NCBI GenBank assembly: GCA_034096865.1
Contig: JAWQFJ010020242.1
Coordinates: 1 to 20,000 of the forward strand
DNA length: 20,000 nucleotides
DNA from: Theodoxus fluviatilis
Taxonomy: Eukaryota; Mollusca; Gastropoda; Cycloneritida; Neritidae
Direction: 5' to 3'
The translations under genes and the position numbers were made by a program. Numbering within the stretch: the stretch's first letter is position 1; every line of letters starts with the position of its first letter. A model generated the notes under the pieces. It was not told the DNA's origin. It saw only the letters and a program-made list of their open reading frames with translations, and made no database searches. Shown here piece after piece: positions 8,619 to 19,986 of the stretch.

Positions 8619-8647
<29 letters not shown>
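8619..8647. repeat. Poly-C tract, 29 bases
   Basis: Uninterrupted run of 29 C. The length is likely to vary and to be affected by sequencing or assembly error. Confidence 0.9.
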
Positions 8648-8649
<2 letters not shown>

Positions 8650-8689
8650 AGGCTCTTCTTGTTTTTGAATTTTTAAAATATTAATCCAT

Positions 8690-8733
8690 TCTTGGCCTAA
8701 TATAGCCTTTGGAGGCTGATAGGCCATTACATC
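8690..8733 (+). mobile_element. SINE-like repeat 3'-end fragment, copy D1
   Basis: Contains TTGGCCTAATATAGCCTTTG followed by GAGGCTGATAGGCCATTAC, the intact 3' hairpin of the dispersed repeat with a perfect two-step stem. It faces copy D2 tail to tail. Confidence 0.55.
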
Positions 8734-8789
8734 TCTTCATATAAAATCAGATCAAATCTGTGGTTAGAGATGTGATGAGATGAATAGAT

Positions 8790-8936
8790 CGTTATCGCCT
8801 ATCAGCAACTGTGGACTATGTAAGGCCATTGATCACAAAATCATTAGAACAGGTTAGAGTAAGAGGAGCTCCATTCCCTATTTCTCTAGTTATTCACCAT
8901 TTACAAATCGAGTAGGGAGACGCGCTGGGTCTGTGC
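8790..8936 (-). mobile_element. SINE-like dispersed repeat, copy D2
   Basis: On the minus strand it reads GACCCAGCGCGTCTCCCTAC, then TGGTGAATAACTAGAGAAAT, TGATTTTGTGATCAATGGCC, TTACATAGTCCACAG and GCTGATAGGCGATAAC. It is more diverged than copies A and B, and its hairpin stem is partly lost. Confidence 0.6.
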
Positions 8937-8939
8937 TGA

Positions 8940-10650
8940 CATGCAAAACACGAGGTGTCCAGTGGAAAGAACACTCACCCGCATTTCCTTGCGGACAGCA
9001 GTCGCGGTGTTCGTAGCTACGCAGTTACTAGCTATCCTTCTTTGGAAAAAGTACTTAACTCGTCTTGCCTGTCCTTACCCAGGCGTACAACAAGTAATTG
9101 TCGAATAACTGAGGGCACACTGTAGTATGATTAACCTTTGTACGTGGTCGGTACCCGGCACTGAGCTGAAAGACCCCCATGGGTGTGGAGCCGCGTTGTG
9201 TGCGTCCTCTGTCAGTCGTCAGGGGCCAGAAAGGATTGATCGAGTGGGCCAATGATCAGTGGGTAGGTGCAAAACGGTTTGGGACTCAAATGGACGATTA
9301 TTCGCTAGATAACACAAATACTATCTACAAGTGTCCATAAAGGCCGACGCTGCGGGCGTGTCATAGCGTTCCCATCTGCCGCCTGTTTTCAACCCTTGCC
9401 CAGGAGTCATGGCCGGTGTTACGGTTGAACTTCCGGTATGTGGACTCCGCAGTCATTCTGTCTCCTCTGGATCCGTCGCCTGGACATGTACACTCTGGAG
9501 GATTTACAAGCTTTCAGTGGAGTGTCGCCTCCGTCAAACTCCTTTTGCATTTGCTTTGCCCTACTTTTCAGTTCTATTCGGATGTATGTCACTGGAGCCA
9601 AGAGGCGTCTAATCCTTTTAAGTTTGATGTAACATGAGCACACGCACCACACCAAATGTTTGAAATCGTGAAAATTCGGTTAAATTGGCATCAGTAGGGT
9701 CAATACCTTGGACCCAAGGCGGGTGGAGAGACAGCAGACGAAAATAAGAACAGCTGTAGATGTCATGTGCCAACACCAGTTTCCAGCTCGCTGCACTGCT
9801 TTTTTGATGAACATGCCAGGATCTTTCCCTGGCACACCGTCGGTCGAGATAACTTTTAATCAAGCACCGACCTGGCCTTTAACCAATCGATTTTCCTCTA
9901 CAAACCATTCAAGTGATTCAAAGGAGTTAAAAAATCTATTTTTATCAATTGACGCTCTCAACATCTCAGCTTGCTTTGGTACAGCTGTGTGGGCACGAGT
10001 AAGCTGGTGATAAAATACAGGCCTTGCAAACACACTGGCAATTTTCCCCCCTGTTTTCATCTGACTCATATTATGAGCACTAGTGACTGTGTGAGAGAGT
10101 GCGAACGATCGCACGGCAAGCTGTCTTCACTGATGTATGATCTGACCCAAAACAAAAGCCTTCACGGCATGCCTACTTATGGTTGATATCGCAAATACCA
10201 CGAAAAGCGCCTGAAGGCCATCTTTTACGACAGTATCGCATATCAGTTTCATTAAGACAAGCGTTCCGTGCAAGGACAAACAACCGTCCCTCCTAAAAAT
10301 GTCGACAATGCCACCTTTGGGGACTTCCATTGTTGTCGACGCAGGCATGCATAATGTAAAACCCGAGGTTCCCACACAGCTGAAATGTCCGACACACTCA
10401 AACCTGCCCGCTCACACGGCAGAGAATTCGCCACGGCGCCAGTTGTGTGACAGAGGCATTTTAGTGGAGCTACGACTGGGCGAGATAGCGACAGATTTTA
10501 GTGTGCGCATTACGTTTACGAACTGACAAAGTTGTCATGAGCCCATTGTTTAGTTCAAAAGAAAGCATTTCCGTCAAAATTGTGTTTAAGTGCTGTCTCA
10601 GTTTTCCGAAAATTCGTCCTCCAATCCTCCATAGCGTCTCCCTTTTTCTG
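8940..10650. other. 1.7 kb non-coding stretch
   Basis: Several short open frames overlap on both strands (9409-9655, 9618-10010, 10127-10526), but none shows a recognisable domain and neither strand is favoured. One frame at about 9416-9637 gives a hydrophobic-aromatic peptide ending NPFKFDVT that I do not recognise. No RNA gene seen. Confidence 0.4.
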
Positions 10651-10880
10651 CCCGTATTCACAACGGCGATTTATATTTTTAACACTCGATTTATCCCCTA
10701 GCCCCGCGTTATCTTGATCGGTTAGATAAGGTACGCTCGTCAGAGGATCCTAGGTTGCGCTTTGCTATATATACTGGTTTCCAGTCAAGGGAGAGCGGAA
10801 CAGGCAGTTGGAATCGTCCGAGTTTAGAGATAAATCGGGGTTAAAATAAATCGCCGATAAATCGCCGTTGTGTATACGGG
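10651..10880. mobile_element. 230-bp MITE-like element with 24-bp terminal inverted repeats
   Basis: The left end 10651-10674 (CCCGTATTCACAACGGCGAT, then TTAT) is the reverse complement of 10857-10880 with one mismatch (T against A at the eighth base). Inside both ends the motif CGATTTAT recurs (twice at the left, three times at the right, inverted). There is no coding capacity and no clear target-site duplication, so the superfamily stays open. Confidence 0.75.
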
Positions 10881-10925
10881 ACCTTTCAGATGTTTTCCTC
10901 GTGGGGAGGAGGAAGAGGTGGTAAA

Positions 10926-11222
10926 GGAACTGAAGTGAACTGAAGTGAACTGAACTAAACTGAACTGAGCCGAGCTTTATTTGCTTGGGCCATCAGCTCA
11001 TGACAATTAGAAGTTTCACCCTTAAACATCATATGCAACACTTGTCATATCATATCGACTGCCAGAGGCATACTGAGACGGTGAAAGACGTGTAAGTGTT
11101 TAAGACTCTTCGTTTTCTTTTGAATTTTGTGAAAATTTTGGAAACTTCACCCACCGACAGGCTGAGTGCGACTGTTCTCGTCACGATGTGCCGGGACCTG
11201 GAAGGGAGGCACTTTTTTAGGT
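10926..11222 (-). mobile_element. 3' end of a LINE-like element with pentamer tail
   Basis: Read on the minus strand: about 250 bp of non-repetitive sequence, GATGGCCCAAGCAAATAAAG, CTCGGCTCAG and then a (TTCAG/TTCAC)n pentamer tail at 10926-10965. The layout matches the 3' end of the LINE at 6200-8031. The upstream boundary is the G-run/GA array. A short open stretch (KIFTKFKRKRRVLNTY) stops at about 11050 and is not diagnostic. Confidence 0.5.
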
Positions 11223-12414
<1,192 letters not shown>

Positions 12415-12419
<5 letters not shown>

Positions 12420-12709
12420 CGAACAACGAACAACTGGTTTATTGTGGGGGCCTCCGGCCCATTACAAATGACAGTTATAGCACAAAGTTTGAAGCAATCT
12501 TACCACTTTCCAGGCTACTATTGGACAACGGTGACAATTGTAGCTTGTAATCCATATCATCAATCATCAGTACATTCTCATTTTCAAAAATGTCTATATA
12601 GCTGTTTAACAATGGCATTGCTTCTGATCGTCTCCGAAACGCCTTATACAGATACATTGCAATATTTCTTAAGGCACAAACATCGTTATTTGAGAAAATG
12701 TTTGTCACA

Positions 12710-12712
<3 letters not shown>
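12415..12712 (-). mobile_element. 3' fragment of a second LINE, C-terminal coding tail plus 3' UTR
   Basis: On the minus strand, 12708-12620 encodes LRNIAMYLYKAFRRRSE, which matches in position and spacing LAMYIFYAFNLRE near the end of the LINE protein at 6200-7842. The 3' end holds a perfect stem GGGCC GGA GGCCC (12450-12462), CAATAAAC and a (TTGTTCG)n-like tail at 12415-12435. GA/CT arrays bound both sides. Confidence 0.65.

Positions 12713-12742
<30 letters not shown>
12713..12742. repeat. (GA)n microsatellite at a LINE 5' truncation point
   Basis: Fourteen to fifteen GA units directly where LINE-like coding similarity ends. Confidence 0.9.
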
Positions 12743-12743
<1 letters not shown>

Positions 12744-13260
12744 TTTCAGATAATTCGCAAAGATAGGGATAAGGAGCAGAGGTCTGTGATATTTATTTGC
12801 GTTGGAACAAATAGCGCCTGATAAACACTGTCATTGGACAGGTTGCACAGTCTATGTCTGACATAAGACGGCTCCTGGCGATTGTCTTCTTGTGAATGGT
12901 TCTGAAAACAAGTCGGGCCTTTTGTCCTTCTCTTTTTGAATCCGTGTTCAAAACCCCTTCACGCTCCGTATGCATTCCACTGTTGATACAACAGGCTTTT
13001 GTTTCTTATTCAATGCTTCAGGTGTGCTTGTGAGTCACCTGTCCCTGTGCATACATCAAGTTCTCCTGGAAGGCCGCTCTAACAGTGGCGGGTTCAAAAC
13101 TTTTCATGGAAACACCCGCTTTTCCTACAGGAAACAAATTTGTATAGCCCCATCATTAAGCGACTATTGAAATACTTTCTACGAGTATCTACATATAACA
13201 AAACATTGATTTGATGTTAAATCGAACTTACCGTGGTTGTAGCAAATTAAACACTCTCAC
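12743..13260. other. Non-coding stretch
   Basis: Short open frames on both strands with no recognisable domain. No RNA gene or terminal repeat seen. Confidence 0.4.
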
Positions 13261-13536
13261 TTCCTTCTTCAAGGCTGCTGCAGCACGACGGATTGTGACA
13301 TTGACGCCATTGAAAGCCGCTTGCAAGAGCTAAGAACTCAGACTGCACCCGTGTGGCTCAGAAACTTGGCAGACGACCCAAACGCAAGCAGACGCCAGTG
13401 GGTGTCTGACGAATCGGCCTCTAGCGGGCCAATGAGAACTGCCACCTTTCGCTCCCTCTTTTCAGCCTTGGAGACATTGATATGTGGCAAATCGAAGGCG
13501 TGGAATATAGAGCCGCTTGAAAACTTAAAAAGCTGA
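13261..13536 (+). pseudogene. Possible sulfatase-like C-terminal exon or fragment
   Basis: A frame open from 13243 to a stop at 13534-13536 includes DAIESRLQELRTQTAPVWLR and then ADDPNASRRQWVSD. Arylsulfatases, which hydrolyse sulfate esters in lysosomes or outside the cell, often have near the C-terminus a helix RL..L...TAVP followed by DP...NP...W; the match of order and spacing suggests a final exon of an arylsulfatase B-like gene. A pyrimidine-rich acceptor (CTTCCTTCTTCAAG, ending at 13273) precedes it. Against this, the usual GVWGPW is not seen and no catalytic exon is in the window. The remaining codons after the SD motif are unremarkable. Could be a lone exon, a pseudogene piece or chance; labelled pseudogene only for want of a complete gene. 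Confidence 0.35.
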
Positions 13537-14158
13537 CGTTGGGTGGATGGCAGGCCTATCGGATGTCATTCCCTGTGAGTGGCCTTGACTCTGATGTCAC
13601 GAGGGCAGTCCTGGCGTCATATTTCCCCGGGCGTGAAGATGCCTTGCGCTCTGGATCAATGGAAAACGAATACAGAAGCACGACGACGCTACCTCGACCC
13701 GGCTGCCCGTCCCGCGCATGTTTTCCGCACTTTTATTCAACAGTTACTTCTGCCGTGATCTGTGTCAGGGACGTGTGAGAACACAGTTGAACCGGGAGAA
13801 ACTTCAAGGCGATGAAAATGTGGAAGAATTGTAATTTGATTTGTGTATCGATTATCAGACAGAAAATCAACTGGGTCTGTGACACTGAGATCTTGACGAG
13901 TTGAAGTGTTTCGCAGTGCAAGGGAGACTTTACGTAGTAAATGTGTTGTCAGTCATTTCCCCAACTCGCTGGTTGTAGTGTGTGAACCTTTCAGCCATGA
14001 TCTCTATGATGTAAAATTGTTTTTTCGAGCCACTGATTTTGGTTTGTTTATTTGGATTTGTTCCTTTCATAACTTTTCGATGGGAATGGACGCCAAAACG
14101 AGAAAAAAGCGAGCACTGTCATTGCATGAGATAACTGCCACATTCCCCTAGAAAAAAT
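13537..14158. other. Non-coding stretch
   Basis: A plus-strand frame 13539-13778 (79 codons) follows the candidate exon but resembles nothing I know. The rest is AT-rich without evident features. Confidence 0.4.

Positions 14159-14219
<61 letters not shown>
14159..14219. repeat. (TC)n microsatellite
   Basis: About 30 TC units with one TTTC interruption. Confidence 0.95.
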
Positions 14220-14223
<4 letters not shown>

Positions 14224-14835
14224 ACCTGCTAGGTGGGACCTAAACCTCTCACACAGAGGGAGTCAGGAACTCAATGCTTAATATTGGCCAAACGAAGATT
14301 TTGTTACTCTTGAACTTCGGCAACGTTGTAAAATGATGTAGATGGAGGGATAGTGAATGATGGTATGATCTGCTGGGCGCCATACTGCCGCTGCACAGGG
14401 TTAGTGATTTTGATGATGATGATGATGATAGATGATTGATGATCAATAATTGATGAAAACAAGCGATGACTGACGAAGCAATTCAACACAAATGGTGAAG
14501 TTACCTACACCTGGCCTTGGCAACCACACACATATGGCCACGCACACACGTGAACATGCAATTACAATTTTAAAAAACTCGACGTCTGTCCATAGAATGT
14601 CCCAGTGCCCTTCTGCGAACGGCCGCAGAACTGAGGAAGGGGAAAACGGGACGATGACGAGACGCCCGCGACGATGAAGGCCGATGATCTCCCTCTGACC
14701 TGGTGCGATCCGGGCGACGAGCAGCAAGCACCATCAGGGATGCGATGACGATGAGTAGTGAAGGCAATGAAGGTGACGAAGACAGCGATGATATGTAGCG
14801 GGGACTTCGGACGATGATTCCGTGAAAAATACAAC
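14220..14835. other. Non-coding stretch with a GAT-rich block
   Basis: Contains an imperfect (GAT)n/(TGAT)n block at about 14408-14465 and a GACGA/GATGA-rich stretch at 14650-14815. Overlapping short frames on both strands have no recognised domain. Confidence 0.5.
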
Positions 14836-15325
14836 CCAGGGGCGGGTTTCAAAATAGGTAGTCGATCTTGGTCGCAAGATCTTGCTTCGCAGTAAGAGCT
14901 AGCTAAAAAAGAAACTACCCAACGGTACTAAGTAATGCGCATGCGTAGACGTCACGACAAGAGGTGAACTGGCCACATTTCAATGGCCGACGTATTGCCG
15001 GTTCACTCAGAAAACGCTCTATTTCGAGATACTAGCAACCCATCCAAAGAAAATAGAAGCCATGCACAGCATTAATTTATCAAAGGATTATGTTGAATGC
15101 AGTAATAGATCGTGAAACTTCCTACAGTTTACACATCGAATGCAGGTCAACGCATCCACGACGAACTTTTGTCTCGAATCTTAAAAGCTAGGCACCTCTC
15201 AAGCTGCCTCGCTCAATCTACGCTCGTCTACGATTGGCTCGATAGCAAGCAAAGAATGAAATTGCCCATTCGGCGAGATCTACGTAGATCTACCGAGATC
15301 TTCGCATTTTGAAACCCGCCCCTGG
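14836..15325. mobile_element. 490-bp non-autonomous DNA element with 20-bp terminal inverted repeats
   Basis: CCAGGGGCGGGTTTCAAAAT at 14836-14855 is perfectly inverted at 15306-15325. Subterminal regions carry short palindromes: CAAGATCTTG (14874-14883) on the left and the 16-bp AGATCTACGTAGATCT (15276-15291) on the right. A central pair GTGAACTGGC / GCCGGTTCAC (14964-14973 and 14997-15006) forms an imperfect hairpin. The CAGGGGCG start recalls hAT-like ends, but no 8-bp target duplication is visible (AATACAAC against CCTAAACG), so the superfamily is unproven. Confidence 0.75.
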
Positions 15326-16068
15326 CCTAAACGGCCAGAATTAGAACACATGGCATACAACATGGTACACAAATTCCAACTCATCAAATGCTACACCAGA
15401 CTAGACTGGAAATAGGGCATTCCACTGTAATGAATATGACGTGTCCCAATCAAAACCCAGTTTTAGCCGAGGACCATTTTGGGCCTTTAACCACTGCAAA
15501 AGTCAAGCAAATATATTCACACAACGAAAACTAGCTAAGGTGTGTGACCCAAATTCTACATTGTTGTCACTAGCGTGTCACAGGCACCTTAATCATTTGC
15601 TAGAGCCCACGAGGCATTTAGCTCTCAACAATAATAAACATTTAAGACAAAAGCAAACCCACCTCGAACCATGACATGATGCAAATGAAGCGAGAATGGG
15701 AACGAGAGAAAATGAATGAACCACAAAAGAACCGTTCTAAATCTCAGTTGCCTATTCTACCTTCCCACCCCCCAGAACAGCGGACCAAACAACGTGGTCA
15801 AAACCTACACAAAAGACATTTACACACACCAAATACTCACATGGAAGAACCTTTACCCTTCCCCTGGTGATGGCTTCTTTCTTCGGCAAACGCCGACAAC
15901 AACCATACAGTCGTCACATGGCCGGGCTGACATGAGTCACGCCACGTACCGGGTCGACAGTAGTCGCACCACTCTTCCGACGAACACCCCAAAAGCGATG
16001 TTACTACAATGCAAGTTCGTTAGCATCTGCCTCTAAAAACAGTCCTGCCAAAACTAGCCACGAGCAGA
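15326..16068. other. Non-coding stretch
   Basis: A-rich sequence with short frames (15441-15674, 15676-15870, 15716-16036) that show no recognised domain. No RNA gene seen. Confidence 0.4.
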
Positions 16069-16158
16069 GCGTTCACCCTTTGCAGCCTCGAAATTCACGT
16101 GCGAAAGCAAACAGCGTTCACCTATCGCAACGTCAAACTCCACGTGAGAAAGCAAGAA
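16069..16158. repeat. Diverged 45-bp tandem duplication
   Basis: 16069-16113 and 16114-16158 both begin GCGTTCACC, contain CACGTG(C/A)GAAAGCAA and have equal length, with scattered differences between. Confidence 0.65.
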
Positions 16159-16264
16159 ACAAGGACGATGGGCGCGCTAACACGCTGCAACCACACTACA
16201 CGCCGAGCGTGCACACACAAGTACATGAACGAGAAAATTAACACACAAAACCGCAACCACCTCG

Positions 16265-16267
<3 letters not shown>

Positions 16268-16338
<71 letters not shown>
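16268..16338. repeat. (TC)n microsatellite
   Basis: Uninterrupted run of about 35 TC units. Confidence 0.97.
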
Positions 16339-16341
<3 letters not shown>

Positions 16342-17036
16342 CACTACAAATATCAAGGAGAAGAGACAGAATCAAGAGAATTTCATTAAATCAGATGAAG
16401 AGAAGAATCTTCATCACAATTTTTCGAAGCAATCGACATGCTCGTATGATGATCTGAAAGTTTTTCAGTGACTGTATGTATTAATAATGAAAAGACACGT
16501 CAAGCACAAAATTTTTGTTTTTCTAACACTTTAAGGGGAACAGGTGATTTTGGGTTTGTTTAACATCAGCACTCTCCAGAATTAAGACGTTTGCCTCAAC
16601 CTGTGATAAGGTTCCTCTACAGAGACGAAACGGATCAAAACTGACAGGTGACAGTAGTATCGACTGTTGAACTGCCTTATATTAACGTCTTCTCTAGACT
16701 TTCGTTATAATAATTATACATATTCTCAGCCATCCTTGCATTTGCAAATACACGTATGCCGTCCTTAGATTTCTTTGCTGCAACTTTACATGTAGAGCTG
16801 ACAGTGCGCGTAAAAGTCCTTGAAGTATCTGGAGCCTATGTTGTTTGACGTTGCTTAGCGGCTTCTCATGTGTCTCATCCCATTGTGCTTTATCGCTAGA
16901 CCAGGAAATGAAAGCAAAGGGCACATGAAGAACTGGATTCTCATCCGTTGGGATAGACGCCTTATGGTTGCTTTATGGACTGCACGTGCAGGATTCGGTG
17001 TTGCAAAAATCCTGCAAAGGACCATTCGAAATGCCA
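16339..17036. other. Non-coding stretch
   Basis: Short frames on both strands without recognisable domains. One 9-bp hairpin TGCAGGATT / AATCCTGCA (16987-16995 and 17008-17016) is probably incidental. Confidence 0.4.
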
Positions 17037-17094
17037 ACACCCACACCCACCCACCCTCCCACCCACCCCACCCCCACCCCCACCCCCACCCTCC
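17037..17094. repeat. (CCCCAC)n-like C-rich array
   Basis: Imperfect CACCC/CCCCAC repeats on the 5' side of dispersed repeat copy E. Copy C has a short CCACCCCC at the same relative place. Confidence 0.85.
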
Positions 17095-17117
17095 CCTATC
17101 GCCTCTCTCCATGATTT

Positions 17118-17340
17118 CCTCTGTGGGTTGGGAATGAGAATAGGTCCACCGCGTGTCCTAGGCGATTCATTGGGGGCGAATTGCTGAGGCACTCTTACAC
17201 CAACCAGCTCTAGGGATTTTCGTGATCATTCAGCGTGGCTGAGAGTAGTGAACATACTATAATTATCTCTGTGTTCAGAATGTTTCGTGATTAGCGAATG
17301 GCCTTACGTAGCTCAATGAGCCGATAGGCCGTAAAACTTC
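17118..17340 (+). mobile_element. SINE-like dispersed repeat, copy E
   Basis: Reads CTCTGTGGGTTGGGAATGAG, AATAGGTCCACCGCGTGTCC, CTCTAGGGATTTTCGTGATC, then an extra stretch of about 70 bp with a second TTTCGTGATTAGCGAATGG, then CCTTACGTAGCTCAATGAGC, CGATAGGCCGTAAAACTTCG and a tetranucleotide tail. The duplicated TTTCGTGAT motif suggests an internal duplication. Its hairpin keeps pairing with altered bases (GCTC / GAGC). Confidence 0.65.
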
Positions 17341-17533
17341 GTTTGTTTGTTCATTCAATCGTTCACCATTCGTTCGTTCATTCATTCGCCATTCATTCAT
17401 TCATTCATTCATTCATTCATTCATTCATTCATTCATTCATTCATTCATTCATTCATTCATTCATTCATTCATTCATTCATTCATTCATTCATTCATTCAT
17501 TCATTCATTCATTCATTCATTCATTCATTCATT
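17341..17533. repeat. (ATTC)n tail array of copy E
   Basis: GTTT and CGTTC variants grade into a pure ATTC array (17391-17533, about 35 units) immediately after the repeat's 3' end. This identifies it as an expanded tail. Confidence 0.95.
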
Positions 17534-17895
17534 TGTTGTCCCCATAAAAAGTACACGAGGTACTACTGTATAAACGACCACAACGTGTCACCAGAAGGCC
17601 AAATATTTCTGTTAAATGAGACAAAACGCTTCAGACTACTAACGATGACACACGCGTACACTGAGAGACATTAACTACAGATCTATTGACTTCCTCAGAC
17701 CGTTGTCGAGATGAGGCACTGCACGCGTCTGTTTACGTTTGTGACCTCTCTACAGTCCGCTGTGACGGCACAAAACAGCCTGCACACTCGGTCTGTTCTC
17801 TCGGAAGAGAACGATGCAAAGTCGGCACAGTACATTCAAAGCAGTTCACTTTCACGTCGATGACAATCGGCTATTTCTTCCAAGGTGTCCATCCC
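17534..17895. other. Non-coding stretch
   Basis: No recognised open frame, RNA gene or terminal repeat. Confidence 0.4.
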
Positions 17896-18073
17896 TCTGT
17901 GGATTGAGGGTAAGACTTGACCCATCGCGTCTCTTCGCGATTCGTATGAGAGAGAAAAAAAGAGGGAAATCGTGACTTGACTTGCTCGTATTCTGACTCT
18001 CTATCCAGCTCCAATGATTTTCGTGATGAGTGGCCTTCAATGGCCAACTAAAGCTGATAGACCATAACATTCC
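17896..18073 (+). mobile_element. SINE-like dispersed repeat, copy F
   Basis: Ordered motifs: CTCTGTGGATTGAGGGTAAG, CTTGACCCATCGCGTCTCTT, CGCGATTCGTATGAGAGAG, AGGGAAATCGTGACTTGACT, TGCTCGTATTCTGACTCTC, GATTTTCGTGATGAGTGGCC, GCTGATAGACCATAAC, then CCTCCCTC. Central part close to copies A and B; hairpin degraded. Confidence 0.65.
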
Positions 18074-19605
18074 CTCCCTCTTGGAATATATCCCTTCACG
18101 TTACGAGTGCATACACATGGTTACGTACGTTTTGCATGTCTTATCAACCTTTAAACGCGGGGTTTCATCTCAAGGCTCGTGGACTTGGAATCTGGGTAAA
18201 ACCGAATCATCGATTCACACATGGTCAGTCGTCGTTTACAACCTCGGGCAAAGAACTTGTTCTAGTCAGGACAACATGCAGCACATAAAACTATAGTCGC
18301 TCGATCTTGCGTTCAAACCTTCTCCATCATTGCCACGCTCGAAATCTCATCGATTTGGAAATGAAGACGGAGAATGATGATGAATGGCAAAGGTAGCGCT
18401 TGTTGATTCGATAATATGATCGAAGGTGATTTGTGCTCTTGTTGACTGGCGTTTAATCGATGGGGATCTCTCAGTGACAACCTGGTTAAGGCGACACTAA
18501 TGGAAAGCAAAAACTTCATCTCTCACGGAGGATCTGGCTATGTGCTGACCTAAAGTTGAAAAGAAATGGATATGAGTGCAACGGTTTATTTGGTATCATG
18601 AACATAATGCCGTTTGCCTACTTGTATCAACTTATTCGTTGAATTTTCTGCGAATACCCTGCTTGATTTCCACACCAGCAATGGCCTGTGGTGCGATGTT
18701 TTCAAAGAAAGAAATCAAGGTGAACAAAGAAAACCAAAATGAACACAATACATATTGATCATCTGCACTAAATAATCGATGGAGTCTATATGCACATACA
18801 AAAATACGACACACTTGTAAAGCGTGTAATAAAGTTTACCAAATTTAGAACTCGTTTGAAGATTGGCATGGCATGAATGTGTCTATGATCTTCTGCCTTT
18901 CCCGCTTGAATTACCTGGTGTTCTGTCGCCTTCAAGGTATAGTTGCTTTTTTTCCCCTCTCTTCTTTCCTTACTATATCTGTTACCAGCGGAGATCTTTG
19001 GTAAGAGAATGAGTGTTTTACATGCATGCATGCTTCGACTTTGAGTTTCATGACGTGTATTGACGCATTTAACAGCTCAGTATATTTTGGGTTTTGAAAA
19101 TAAGCAAAGTGTTGAACTGTGGAGTAAGTGGGAATTTATTTTGTCTCTGGTGAGTCTATGCTAAGACCGAAATCAATCAATGACAATGAAATCAGTTATA
19201 GAATTCTTAGAGTAGTACAGAACGACTTCAAAACACTGAAACACAAGAACTGCAATGGTCTATCGCTAACAATAAAAATACAGTAGTTATAGAGTTGGCG
19301 GTACCAGCTCATTAAGTAGCACTTTTAATTAGCCGACTGTTCACTTTTTTTAAATTGATTGGCAGACTAATGACTTTTTTAATCGGAGGAGGAGGCAGGG
19401 ATGGAGGGAGGAGGCAGCACGCCGGCTGCCTGCCTACATACTCCAGCCTGTGTCCAAGCACCCTTAATTGGACGCTGCTTTCTCCAGAAGATATTTCAGC
19501 AAAATAAATAAATTTTCATTGCAAAACGTGTTGGATTTCATTGTTCCCACAGATCATTAGAATGTGGTGCAGAAATAACAAGACTGAAGAATTTGTGTGG
19601 ACTGA
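18074..19605. other. 1.5 kb non-coding stretch
   Basis: Frames on both strands (for example 18030-18296, 18313-18519, 18786-19031) lack recognisable domains. A G/A-rich patch GGAGGAGGAGGCAGGGATGG lies at 19385-19425. A possible splice acceptor (TTGTTCCCACAG) ends at 19552, upstream of the RAG1-like frame, but the frame that follows it stops at 19617. Confidence 0.4.
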
Positions 19606-19656
19606 TTGCTGAGCCAGATTCTGAGAGGATGGAAACAAGCAGCGTTCACTCCAAAG

Positions 19657-19986
19657 ATGAGCATGCACAAGGAACACTTACGTTCCTTGTGCAGAGTTTG
19701 TGATGGAAGTGTGAAGAAAAGAAAAGACAACAAAAAAGTGACGCTGTGTGCAACCTACAAGAGCGATTTGCTGAACTCCCTAGACCTGGACATCAGTGAG
19801 GATGTGATGGGAAAACATTCCCCATTCATTTGCTTGAACTACTACATTCGAATGAGCTGTTTGAAACGAAATTCAGACAAGAAATCACGAACACACACTT
19901 CAGGTGTAGAGCTCATTAAAAACAGTCAGTCTGTGTGGACTCTATTTGATGAAAGAACATGCCTTTCAGACAGTACTCTGGTGTGA
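19657..19986 (+). CDS. RAG1 N-terminal-like zinc-binding protein (N-RAG-type mobile element ORF), probably decayed
   Basis: ATG at 19657 gives 109 residues; the frame is open back to 19606 without an ATG. It begins MSMHKEHLRSLCRVC, with Cys12 and Cys15 placed like the HL..LCR.CG motif of the vertebrate RAG1 N-terminal (importin-binding, zinc-binding) region. Residues 38-66 (LLNSLDLDISEDVMGKHSPF and then ICLNYYIRM) follow the RAG1 layout of an F/L-x-IDV..DV helix, a His, and a Cys-x-x-Cys pair, but the second Cys is Tyr62. Trp94 and Cys102 fit a later W..H..C..C block whose last Cys is also lost. Aplysia is reported to carry mobile elements (N-RAG-TP) with such a domain. The stop is at 19984-19986. 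No transposase core or terminal repeats are in the window. Loss of zinc ligands suggests a decaying copy; homology is judged by motif only. Confidence 0.5.
   Translation: MSMHKEHLRSLCRVCDGSVKKRKDNKKVTLCATYKSDLLNSLDLDISEDVMGKHSPFICLNYYIRMSCLKRNSDKKSRTHTSGVELIKNSQSVWTLFDERTCLSDSTLV

Noticed and set aside
8406..8684. Frame with a poly-proline run
   Set aside because: The run is the 29-C homopolymer; no homology on either side.
9409..9655. Four overlapping open frames of 60-78 codons
   Set aside because: All frames are open together over the same bases, none has a known domain and both strands are equally open; probably chance.
16694..17192. Overlapping frames around the CCCCAC array
   Set aside because: Gly/Trp and His/Pro runs come from the array; the flanking sequence has no recognisable protein and part belongs to dispersed repeat copy E.
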